DNA of 64,000 nt. Origin: JBNLAN01 sp050302175 (lineage in GTDB: Bacteria > Pseudomonadota > Zetaproteobacteria > Mariprofundales > Mariprofundaceae). Location of the stretch: NCBI GenBank assembly GCA_050302175.1, contig JBNLAN010000030.1:1-64000 (forward strand), written 5' to 3'. Under the pieces are notes generated by a model, which was not told the origin of the DNA, did not search any database, and was given only the letters and a program-made list of their open reading frames with translations. Every line of letters begins with the position of its first letter. Positions within the stretch are counted from its first letter, which is position 1. Positions 16,001 through 24,200 of this stretch are shown in pieces. A program made the position numbers and the translations under genes.

Positions 16001-17924
16001 GCTCATACGAGCGAATCAGCCCCAGACAGGCCATATGGCCCGGATTCGGCGGCACCAGCGCATAGGTGATGTCACCCACGAACTCCTGCAAACGGTGCGT
16101 CACAGCCAGAGGCAGCGGCTCGGAAAGCATGGTCTGTCCATGCAGGGTGACAACCGCTTTTTTCGGCAGATCGACCTGGCTCCAGAGTGTCCGGGCCATA
16201 TTCTCGACAATGGCCCAGTTGGCTGAAGCGAGAATCTCTCCCTCGGAGTATCCCTTGGCCTGCAGCTTGCGCGCGTTTTCCATCAGGAACACCGCGCAAG
16301 TAGCATTGATAGCGTAAGCTCTTTCTGCTGTGAAAGCGCGATTGGAAGCATCACCGACATTCTCAATGCCAAACATGGCGCGCAGGGAATCCATCAGACT
16401 GCCGGTACCAGCCGAGCATTTAACGTTCATGGCGTTATCGAAGAGCTCTTCCTTGTTCAGGGTCACAGTCGACAGCTTGGTATCCTCGCCGCCGATATCG
16501 ACGAGAATAAAGAAATCCTCGTTCACATCCTCCACGCCGTTCTCCTTCAAAGAGCGGATATGGTCGCGGGCATAATCGATCGATCCACGTGCATGCGCAT
16601 AGTTTTCCACCAGCACAGAAATACGTTCCCCAAACTGCGGATAAACCTGACGAACCGCCTCCTGCACCTGATAACGGGCGCTGCCGGTAATGCCGATGCG
16701 CTCCACCAGCAGTTGAGACACTCCGCGGGATTCGAGATCACGGAAAATATGTTTAATGGTTTCAATGGTATCGCCACTATTGCTGTAGGAGTCGATAAAC
16801 AGCGGCTCCAACGTATTGGCATTGGCAATGGCGATTTTCGCCATGGTTGAACCGACATCGAGGCCGATCATGACCGGCAGCGACTCCAGCTCCTCCGGTG
16901 TCCACTCCTGCACCTTTTTATCCGGCAGGCGACGATAGATATGCTCAGCCTCGTAGCTCGATTTCAACTCAGAGAAGCCGGGATACTCGATCATCTTTCC
17001 GCGCTGTAGCAGATTGCGTTCCTGCTGCACGAAATTTTTCATCCCCACCTTATCGACAAGGTTGCTGATACCATCGAAAACCAGCGACTGCTCGGCATCA
17101 TGCACAACCGCTTCCACACCGAGCTCATCGAAATAGTCGCGCGCGCAATCGCGTGCATACTGCCAGGAAAAGATACCGCCGGTCAGATAGACCTTCTCAA
17201 ACCCCTTGGGCAGCTTTTTGCAGGTCTTCATCACTTCGGATTTCAACGTCACTGCCAGCGCAAACTCCAGCGGGATGCCCTGATTCTTATCCGAAATGGT
17301 GGCTGATGAGCTGAATACACCACAGCGATCCGCGCGTATATTCACCTTGGCCCGTGCCGCCTTGCCGGCATCTCCCAAATAGGTCTGCAGCAAACCGTCT
17401 ACTTTTTCACGCGCAATCGATAGCTTCTGCAGCACACGATCGATATTGACGCCCGATCCCGCCCCGCAGCGAGGATTAACCACCAGCAGATCGTCTTTAA
17501 GCTGCCCTTCGGCATCGATACCGATGACAAGATAGCCGGATGCAGAGAGATCGATGGCCGCCAGGGATTGAACCGCAGCGTTTTCCTCGCGCCGCAGCAA
17601 GCCATGCAGGCCCGCCCACATGGCTGCTGCAGGAAGAATGATCTTTCCTTCGCCCAGATCATCACGAACCACCCCGGCGAGTTTGCCCGTGATATAGATA
17701 CCAGGCGTTTTTTTCCAGGCGCCATCCTCTTTGAAGAGATGCTCCTGCTGGAAGATTTCCTTCAACCGTCCGTTACTGGGGGCCTTCAGCTGCTTTAAAA
17801 CCGTGCCTTCCTGATCGACGCAGCGAACACGAATATGTTCAACCCCTGCATCGATATAGATTCTTGCATAACCATTCGAACCTGAATTCGAATTCTGTTG
17901 TGAGTGTTGCGCCGCAGCTTCCAT
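13044..17924 (-). CDS. fused acyl-CoA dehydratase activase / 2-hydroxyacyl-CoA dehydratase-like protein
   Basis: A 1626-residue protein with two BcrA/BadF-type activase domains: residues about 20-300 (weaker phosphate loop; cysteines C153 in PRCGAGSG and C201) and 351-645 (GLDVGSTMAKIAI, DIGGEDTKL, C503 in CSAGTGSLMDS and C543, spaced as in activases that share a 4Fe-4S cluster across a dimer). A cysteine cluster follows (C668, C673, C680, C702), then a DUF2229 and HgdB/HgdC-like dehydratase region (about 745-1350; RSFAVSEWAGFFASLF, NIDSCAPQVGAVGQF). The C-terminal 250 residues are helical. Activases drive ATP-dependent electron transfer for radical dehydration or ring reduction. Here activator and acceptor are in one chain, as in the long COG1924/COG3580/COG3581 proteins whose reaction is unknown. 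Start at 17924 with GGAGGG. Confidence 0.85.
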   Translation of the reverse strand: MEAAAQHSQQNSNSGSNGYARIYIDAGVEHIRVRCVDQEGTVLKQLKAPSNGRLKEIFQQEHLFKEDGAWKKTPGIYITGKLAGVVRDDLGEGKIILPAAAMWAGLHGLLRREENAAVQSLAAIDLSASGYLVIGIDAEGQLKDDLLVVNPRCGAGSGVNIDRVLQKLSIAREKVDGLLQTYLGDAGKAARAKVNIRADRCGVFSSSATISDKNQGIPLEFALAVTLKSEVMKTCKKLPKGFEKVYLTGGIFSWQYARDCARDYFDELGVEAVVHDAEQSLVFDGISNLVDKVGMKNFVQQERNLLQRGKMIEYPGFSELKSSYEAEHIYRRLPDKKVQEWTPEELESLPVMIGLDVGSTMAKIAIANANTLEPLFIDSYSNSGDTIETIKHIFRDLESRGVSQLLVERIGITGSARYQVQEAVRQVYPQFGERISVLVENYAHARGSIDYARDHIRSLKENGVEDVNEDFFILVDIGGEDTKLSTVTLNKEELFDNAMNVKCSAGTGSLMDSLRAMFGIENVGDASNRAFTAERAYAINATCAVFLMENARKLQAKGYSEGEILASANWAIVENMARTLWSQVDLPKKAVVTLHGQTMLSEPLPLAVTHRLQEFVGDITYALVPPNPGHMACLGLIRSYEQEERIGAEACRLSDFIHREFAKKIIVCKGAACGDDDARCNRVAMSGKDNEGKKFNFSLGGCTAINDLLSRKKIDIRVEPAPDTYHEIWRFIHDRMPTSDDENRLVIPRSFAVSEWAGFFASLFQELGLPVHVDHVKEADVIDAQPDFNIDSCAPQVGAVGQFKRLAGEPHGMILVPQIDKLPVKEGVGSTCTINQGGVVVAKSIAEVKHPDARFHTFTIDLKTPDAGQITDQLYGQLDSLFAHYHIKPGRKGLLAAVKKALEAHQSFKAEVEERAADIAEAALRAGRKIALVAGREYILNPGIYDSHIGRLLRDKNITAIPMYAMNLEADGVFSHIYWRNPQLIVTALNAINEKRLHERLTHPRLKEVFRSIETDAHAELLPVVQVSTFRCGPDSVTAHTVAEIMKKRPFLLIQSDAVIKELAHLENRVNTYVKQLQLGLHGELLSVNGESFDVQVLENFANDRGVDPETDVIYFPTISDNRTLTSIVRASGFTCIDNYDDESYSLPELVREGSKIAGDSICAPFAAVYGDILRAIEDFKARKRQGDPLVEGKNRILIFNNKGMGPCRQGQYAEVHKLFLHQKYGDHPSIEEPAQARSDYQNDAILQFLVAEESTGYNFGLEEWAVIRAFQGVILQGVLHSLMFEGGALCRDYDEYQEFLAAHRALKQEIYQIQEHGMRPGKVGRWFARSFGEWPKIGPVVKYFAYRLYGNDLQKPLRRFAEQWITLRQGRVAEPLEVFVEGEAYMRAAQVEDIFHLLLSILGFQRFSFDYSPIWNYMAYLMDEETLTMQERIRVAENKLSGAEPKERSSIYAEIRKSKDGIARIGGLRFVFRNILARPLYRAAGIKIPDAMPEVLDTAKEVLPTLRPFGELGPYVGEALMKLRNGCDIFLNVAPEGCMVSSMGEVMTSRIMQAAGNSAGKVQNLFTADGEIDDELLTAALLKILGPERYYRQNAKPPSTRPVKTPEGSFLPVDPYPVGAEGVAK

Positions 17925-18081
17925 ACACCCTCCCTTTCATATCATAAGACCATGACAACCATAGGAGCGCCACCAAATAGGTCAATACCACAGCTCAAAA
18001 TAAATCAATTGACACGGGCGCTGTATTCCCCTGCCCTGTGTGCAAAGCAAACCATTTATGGCTCACCTTGCACCAATTAGA

Positions 18082-18109
18082 AAGGAGCCCGACCAAGGCC
18101 GGGCTCCTT
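18082..18109 (-). terminator. intrinsic terminator after the secreted-protein gene
   Basis: AAGGAGCCCG (18082-18091) and CGGGCTCCTT (18100-18109) form a perfect 10-base stem with an 8-base loop; reading leftward the stem is followed by TCTAATT. It lies 25 bases past the stop at 18134. The U-tract is weak. Confidence 0.6.
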
Positions 18110-18133
18110 CTGCTTAAAAAGCGTACAGTGCCG

Positions 18134-18670
18134 TTATTGGGCCGCTCCGCCCATATTGGCTGTTCCTGGCTCAGCAACCGACTCCGCGACCGGCTCAACC
18201 ACAGTATATCCAATATCGTCAATATCGACATAACCGGCTTCACCTTCCTGCTTAACCGGAATCGTCCAGCCGCCACTCTTACCAGTTGGAATTGTGCGCC
18301 ATGTGCGGAAACGGATCGCCTGCGACACCGAAATCTCCTTACTGCCAATGGCTGCGCCTTTATGCTTGAACTGAATCAGTACATTTGCCTTTTCGGTATC
18401 ATCGCCCGGCACGAAAAAATTCATCCAGAGATACACCTTGCTGTCCTTCTCAATCTGGTTGCTATCAACCACTGCAGCACACTCATTTTTATTGTCGCCC
18501 TCTTTTTCAATTTCGGTGCAAAACTTATAATCCACCAGGGTAATCAGCTTGCCGTTCTGATAATAGCTCAGCACCTGCTTTACGGTGTTCGCATCCGGTG
18601 CACCATCCGCCGCCTGAGCAACCACAGGCATCGCCATCAGCAGCATTACAGTCATCATTATTCGTTTCAT
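18134..18670 (-). CDS. secreted protein of unknown function
   Basis: A 178-residue protein with a clear signal peptide (residues 1-20, MMTVMLLMAMPVVAQAAD). The mature part has two cysteines (FCTEIEKEG and NECAAVVDS) that could form a disulfide, a beta-rich middle (SKVYLWMNFFVPGDD, NVLIQFKHKG, QAIRFRTWRTIP), and a low-complexity acidic tail. The middle resembles periplasmic domains with an Ig-like fold and a conserved RTWR..P..K.G.W motif, as in DUF2914 proteins, but this is a suggestion only. It has its own promoter 157 bases upstream and a terminator, so it is monocistronic. Confidence 0.75.
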   Translation of the reverse strand: MKRIMMTVMLLMAMPVVAQAADGAPDANTVKQVLSYYQNGKLITLVDYKFCTEIEKEGDNKNECAAVVDSNQIEKDSKVYLWMNFFVPGDDTEKANVLIQFKHKGAAIGSKEISVSQAIRFRTWRTIPTGKSGGWTIPVKQEGEAGYVDIDDIGYTVVEPVAESVAEPGTANMGGAAQ

Positions 18671-18826
18671 TATTTAACTCTCCCCTTTTTGTTTGATTTA
18701 AAAAAATAAAGCCCAAAGTGCTTGCACCAACCATCACAGGCAAGCCTTGGGCAACCCATCCACACGGAACTCATATGTATCAACAGCGAAACGCGAAGCT
18801 CCCCTGCACTGAGATCGCTATGCAGC

Positions 18827-18854
18827 ATACTATTTTTAAACGGGCTTGAGTCAA
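18827..18854 (-). promoter_or_regulatory. sigma70-type promoter for the secreted protein at 18134-18670
   Basis: Reading leftward: TTGACT (18854-18849), a 16-base spacer, TAGTAT (18832-18827). The predicted leader is about 150 nt long, unusually long here; it contains a 33-codon ORF beginning at 18774 that runs into the gene start (TAATG) but has no ribosome binding site. Confidence 0.5.
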
Positions 18855-18888
18855 TCTCCCATCTGAAGATGAAGCTTAGGCCTTGAAA

Positions 18889-20616
18889 CTACCCCTTCCG
18901 AATTCCTTCAACCACATCCTCGTCATGCTCTGCTGACGAAGCTGCCTCTGCGCTTTCGATCAGATCATCCTTCGCTTCGACGAGCTCCTCATTTTCGGCG
19001 GCATCACTCTGCTTATCTTCGGCGATGGCGCGCATCTCATCCAGCGCCTGCGAAGCCTTTACGATATGATCGGCCATGCGCTGGATATCCTTCAATAATT
19101 CAATCAGCTCCACCACTTGCCGCACCGGCATCTTGCCGAGCGTCCCCACCTTGAGGGATTGTGCTTTCAGCTCCTGATAGTGCTGTACGACCTGCTTCAG
19201 TTTCTGCTCGCACTTTTCAAAGGAGTACTCAGGGCTTTCAACATTGGCCAACTCAATCAGCGCAACCACTTCACTCTTAAAGTGCGCCGCCGATTCAGCA
19301 ATTTTCTCCGTTGGCCGAATCAAATTGAGTTTGCTCGCAGCAATCGCGAAATCCACGCTGTCTCTGTAATATCGCGAAATACCAATGGCATTGGATAACA
19401 CCTCGGAAACATGTTCCGGCAAATTCTGCTGACGAAGCTGGGTGGTAAAATCTCCAACAGCCTCAATCAACGCTTCGATCACTGCCCGCTCTTTGCCAAG
19501 CCGTACCGCAGAGGAGACTTCGCTGCTAAACACCTCTTCCACCAGCGCTGCAACCTTGCGACCAATCCGGGCCAGCTCCATAGTTAGCGCTCGCAGGGCC
19601 AGAAATGGCGTTTGCAGTGTGGTACTATCCAGATATTTGGGTTTGGCCTCATCCTCCTCAGCCAGGCGAAAGCGCCCCTCCAGAAAACGCACCAGCCGCC
19701 CCGTGACCGGCCATAGCAGCAGCACCCCCAAAACATTAAACACGGTATGAAACAGTGCCAGCATCACCGCAGGGCCCGATTCGAGCTGCAACTGAGACTG
19801 CATGCTCCCCAGAATCATTAGCAGGATCGGCAGCAGTAATAGTGCCACAAAACCGGTAATGCCATTAAAAAGCACATGCGCCATAGCCATTCGCTTGGCA
19901 TTCGAAGTGGCACCAATGACCGCCAGCACGGCAGTGGAAGTGGTGCCAATATTGGCGCCAATCACCATAACCGCTCCGGCTTCTACTGCCATCACACCAC
20001 TGCCGGTCGCGGTCAGAATAATGGCAATGGCCGCACTCGAAGATTGCATTAACACAGTAAGCAGCGTGCCGATCCCCAGAAACAGCAGCAGCCCGCCTAC
20101 TCCCAAATCACTGGCGGGGGATAAAGGCAAGGTATCTTCCAGACCTGTAAAGCCATTCTTAAGCAGGTCGATGCCAAGGAAAAAGATACCGAACCCGGCC
20201 ATGGCCTCACCGAGTGCCGCAAGCCGCGGCTGTTTCGATAGCAGCTTCATAAACATGCCAATGCCAATGGCCGGCAGCGCAAAGGCCTGAATCTTGAAAT
20301 GAAAACCAATGGTTGAAACCAGCCAGCCGGTCATGGTGGTGCCGATATTACTTCCGTAAGTAATTGCCAGTGCCTGTGCCAGCGTTAGCAGCCCTGCATT
20401 AACAAACCCGATGGTGGCGACCGTGACCGCACTCGAGGATTGCACCAATGAGGTAATGAACATGCCTGAAAAAACCCCGCGCAGACGGGTTTTGGTCGAG
20501 TGAGCCAGAATTGTCCGCAATCCTTGCCCCGCCGAAGTTTTCAGCCCCTCGGTCATCATGTGCATCCCCAGTAAAAACAGTCCGATACCACCGAAGAGGT
20601 TCATGAAAAGCGTCAT
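18889..20616 (-). CDS. Na+/phosphate cotransporter with PhoU-like C-terminal domain
   Basis: I place the start at 20616 (MTLFMNLFGGIGLFLLG), whose ATGA overlaps the stop of the NuoE-like gene; earlier starts lie inside that gene. The 575-residue protein has the two inverted NptA/PNaS repeats, each with a QSSSA motif: QSSSAVTVATIGFVNAG with NIGTTMTGW, and QSSSAAIAIILTATGSG with NIGTTSTAV. About eight to nine membrane helices end near residue 320. The C-terminal 230 residues are helical and PhoU-like (LRALTMELARIGRKV, then a long charged helical bundle). It imports phosphate with sodium, and the PhoU-like part probably regulates it. Confidence 0.9.
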   Translation of the reverse strand: MTLFMNLFGGIGLFLLGMHMMTEGLKTSAGQGLRTILAHSTKTRLRGVFSGMFITSLVQSSSAVTVATIGFVNAGLLTLAQALAITYGSNIGTTMTGWLVSTIGFHFKIQAFALPAIGIGMFMKLLSKQPRLAALGEAMAGFGIFFLGIDLLKNGFTGLEDTLPLSPASDLGVGGLLLFLGIGTLLTVLMQSSSAAIAIILTATGSGVMAVEAGAVMVIGANIGTTSTAVLAVIGATSNAKRMAMAHVLFNGITGFVALLLLPILLMILGSMQSQLQLESGPAVMLALFHTVFNVLGVLLLWPVTGRLVRFLEGRFRLAEEDEAKPKYLDSTTLQTPFLALRALTMELARIGRKVAALVEEVFSSEVSSAVRLGKERAVIEALIEAVGDFTTQLRQQNLPEHVSEVLSNAIGISRYYRDSVDFAIAASKLNLIRPTEKIAESAAHFKSEVVALIELANVESPEYSFEKCEQKLKQVVQHYQELKAQSLKVGTLGKMPVRQVVELIELLKDIQRMADHIVKASQALDEMRAIAEDKQSDAAENEELVEAKDDLIESAEAASSAEHDEDVVEGIRKG

Positions 20617-21038
20617 GAATCGAGCTTCTTCCTGATGTTTTCCGAAGTGGCTGGTGCCAGCAGCTCGCCATCCACGAGCGCGGCAGGAGCATTGGAGCAG
20701 GCACCGAGGCAATTGCTGGACACGCTTTCACGATACTGTGCGGCCAGTTCTGCCCCGCCATGCGCCAAACAGACCGGACCGCAACAGATTTTCATCTCGG
20801 CTGAGGTCTCCGTGCGCACCGAATCTCTCAGCAGCGTTGTATAACCACGCACGATATCGGTATCGACCTTAAAGTACTCGCAGAGCACCGGCAGCGCCTC
20901 TTCCGGCACCTCGCCAAAGAAGGAGCACACATCCTCCAGCGCTGCCACGGCATAGGTGGAGCGCATCGGATAAGCCGTTTTTTCAAGTAAAGACTTGATA
21001 TTTTGTTGAATCGAGATGGATGCGAAACGATCTGTCAT
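20613..21038 (-). CDS. NuoE-like thioredoxin-fold 2Fe-2S protein
   Basis: A 141-residue stand-alone relative of the NADH dehydrogenase NuoE subunit. Residues 10-70 match the N-terminal helical part (LLEKTAYPMRSTYAVAALEDVCSFFGEVPEEAL, YFKVDTDIVRGYTTLL). The four cluster ligands are kept: C-x4-C in ICCGPVCLAHGG and C-x3-C in SNCLGACSNAPA. No NuoF or other complex I or hydrogenase gene is nearby; instead it is translationally coupled to the Na/Pi cotransporter. It may serve a formate dehydrogenase, hydrogenase or complex I encoded elsewhere, or an unrelated redox sensing role. Confidence 0.8.
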   Translation of the reverse strand: MTDRFASISIQQNIKSLLEKTAYPMRSTYAVAALEDVCSFFGEVPEEALPVLCEYFKVDTDIVRGYTTLLRDSVRTETSAEMKICCGPVCLAHGGAELAAQYRESVSSNCLGACSNAPAALVDGELLAPATSENIRKKLDS

Positions 21039-21180
21039 ACGGCGATCATAGCAGCAAGCAAAACCCCTGTGACAAGGGGTAGAGAATTTATGGAAGTTTC
21101 GCTAGGCTGCGCAATCCTTTCAGGCCTCTTGAAGGAGGACGTCCGCCGCTCCCGGTTGCGATGTAAACAGAAGGAATAAT

Positions 21181-21255
21181 ATGAGCCGTCAAGCCAGGCC
21201 CAGAGCATGGGGAAGCTGTGCGCGGTTTCGAGAGAAGTACGAGGTAAGAGCATGA
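21181..21255 (+). CDS. 24-residue arginine-rich upstream ORF (possible gltB leader peptide)
   Basis: ATG at 21181 with AAGGA at 21171-21175, five bases upstream; it ends at TGA 21253-21255, which overlaps the gltB ATG at 21252 (ATGA). The 24-residue peptide has six Arg and one Trp. The Arg codons are CGT, AGG, AGA, CGG, CGA and AGA, mostly types that are rare in many bacteria. Spacing, ribosome binding site and overlap suggest translation coupled to gltB. Whether it is a regulatory leader is inference. Confidence 0.45.
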   Translation: MSRQARPRAWGSCARFREKYEVRA

Positions 21256-24200
21256 GTCAGTCGCCACGTCCGGCCAAGCAGGGCTTATACGATCCCAGAA
21301 ACGAACACGATGCCTGCGGGGTTGGTTTTGTTGCACATATCAAAAACCAGAAGAGCCACGATATTATTGAGAAGGGCCTGGAGATCCTGCTGCGTCTGAC
21401 CCACCGTGGTGCAGCAGGCGCTGATCCGCGCGAAGGTGATGGCGCGGGCATACTTATCCAGATTCCCGATTCATTCTTCCGCGCTGTCACGCCAGAACTC
21501 GGTATCAATCTTCCTGCCGAAGGCGAATATGGCGTTGGCATGGTCTTCCTGCCTCAGGATGCAGCACACCGTAAGGCTTGCGAAACCGAAGTGGAGAAAT
21601 CCATTGCCGCTGAAGGCCAGAAGCTGCTCGGCTGGCGTGATGTGCCTTGCGATGCGGCTCGTGCCGACCTGCCTGAAAGCGTTACCACCTGTGAGCCATT
21701 CATCCGTCAGGTCTTCATTGGTCGTGGCGATAACTGCGCCGATCAGAGTGCCTTTGAACGCAAACTCTACGTGCTGCGCCGCGTCGCTAAAAATGCGGTG
21801 GATGCCCTCGGCTTTGACGATCCGGCCAAGTTCTACTTTGTCTCCATGTCGAGCCGCACACTGGTCTACAAAGGCATGTTCCACTCGCATCAGGTGGGTG
21901 CTTACTATGAAGACCTTCACGATGCCCGTATGACCTCGGCACTGGCCCTGGTGCATCAGCGCTTTTCCACCAACACCTTCCCGGCATGGGAGCTGGCACA
22001 TCCATTCCGCATGGTGGCGCACAATGGTGAGATCAACACTGTTCGCGGCAACATCAACTGGATGAACGCACGTCGCCACTCAATGAAGTCAGAACTGCTT
22101 GGAGAAGACCTGAACAGAATCTGGCCAATCATCGGTGAGGGCCAGTCCGATACCGCCTGCTTCGACAATGCTCTGGAGCTGCTGGTGATGGGCGGCTATT
22201 CGCTTGCCCATGCCGCCATGCTGCTGATCCCCGAGGCGTGGTCGGGCAACAGCCTGATGGATGAGAAACGCAAGGCATTCTACGAATACTATGCTGCGCT
22301 GATGGAGCCATGGGACGGCCCGGCAGCGGTTGCTTTCACCGATGGTCGTCAGATCGGTGCAACGCTTGATCGAAATGGTCTGCGCCCTGCCCGCTATCTG
22401 GTCACCGACGACGATTTGGTCGTTATGGCCTCGGAGATGGGTGTCCTCGATATCCCGGAAGAGAAAATCGTGAAGAAGTGGCGCCTGCAGCCGGGCAAGA
22501 TGTTCCTGATCGATCTTGAGAAGGGCTGTATCATTCCGGGCGGCGATATGAAGAGTGAACTGGCCTCACTTAAACCGTATGAGAAGATTCTCGCCGAAAC
22601 CCAGATTCAGCTGGAAGCGCTGCCTGAAGAGGTACCAACCATGGCACCGGGGCACTCCGACCTTCTGGATCGTCAGCAGGCGTTCGGCTACTCGCAGGAG
22701 GATCTAAAATTCCTGATGACGCCAATGGCAGTTTCCGGTCAGGAAGCCATCGGTTCGATGGGTAACGACTCTCCACTGGCTGTACTCTCCAACCGCTCCA
22801 AACATCTCTCGGGCTACTTCCGTCAGCTCTTCGCACAGGTAACTAATCCTCCAATTGATCCAATCCGTGAAGAGATGGTGATGAGCCTGACTTCGATCAT
22901 CGGTCCGCGCCCTAACCTGCTGGGTCTGGATGCGGATGAGCCGCAGATGCGTCTGGAAGTGCACCAGCCGATTCTGACCAATGTCGATCTGGAGAAGGTT
23001 CGTCACATCGAGCGTTATACAGATGGCAAGTTCCGCACCACCACACTCTCGATGTGCTACTCAGCCGATCAGGGTGCTGCAGGCATGGAAGGCGCGCTCT
23101 CAGCGCTCTGTAAATCAGCCGAAGAGGCAGTGAAGGAGCACTTTAATATCATCATTCTCTCCGACCGCGAGATGGATGCCGATCACATTGCTATCCCTGC
23201 CCTGCTGGCCACCTCGGCTGTGCACCAGCATCTGACCCGTAAAGGGCTGCGTACCGAAGCTGGACTGGTCGTTGAAACCGGCTCTGCCCGTGAGGTTCAC
23301 CACTTCGCCACATTGGCAGGCTATGGCGCTGAAGCGATCAACCCGTACCTGGCATTTGAGACCCTGTTCGACCTGCAGCGCAACAACCAGCTACCGGAAG
23401 AGCTGTCGCTTGAAGAGGTGAAAAAGCGCTATATCAAGGCGATTGATAAGGGCATCTTCAAGGTGATGTCGAAGATGGGCATCTCCACCTATCAATCCTA
23501 CTGCGGCGCCCAGATCTTTGAGGCTGTCGGTCTCTCCTCCGGATTTGTCGATGCATTTTTCCCCGGCACACCGACCAAGATCGAAGGTGTTGGCTTAAGC
23601 GAGGTCGCCGAAGAGGCGGTTCGCCTGCATCGTGATGCCTATGGCGATTCCCAGATCTATCGCAAACATCTCGATGTTGGTGGTGAATATGCATGGCGTG
23701 TTCGAGGTGAAGAGCACCTGCTAGGCCCCGACACCATTGCCAAACTCCAGCATGCGGTTCGCACCGGCAACTACGCGCAGTACAAGGAGTATGCCAACCA
23801 TATCAATGAACAGAATGGCCGCCTGACCACGCTGCGTGGCCTGTTCAAGTTCAAGGGCGGTTCACCCATCTCCATCGATGAGGTGGAGCCTGCCACATCG
23901 ATTGTGAAGCGCTTTGCCACTGGTGCTATGAGTTTCGGCTCGATCTCACACGAAGCACACAGCACGCTTGCCATTGCCATGAACCGTCTGGGCGGCAAAT
24001 CCAACACCGGTGAAGGTGGCGAGGAGCCTGAGCGTTTCTCACCGATGGAAAACGGCGACTCCATGCGCTCTGCAATCAAGCAGGTGGCTTCTGGTCGTTT
24101 CGGTGTCACCACCGAGTATCTTGCCAATGCCGATCAGATTCAGATCAAGATGGCGCAGGGAGCCAAACCGGGTGAAGGTGGTCAGCTGCCGGGGCATAAG

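Noticed and set aside
18672..18774. 33-codon ORF in the leader of the secreted-protein gene
   Set aside because: It ends in TAATG at the start codon but has no ribosome binding site and no protein-like composition; mentioned only under the promoter.
21063..21080. ACCCCT/AGGGGT hairpin in the NuoE-like/gltB gap as a terminator
   Set aside because: Only a six-base stem, no U-tract rightward, and it lies upstream of both divergent genes.
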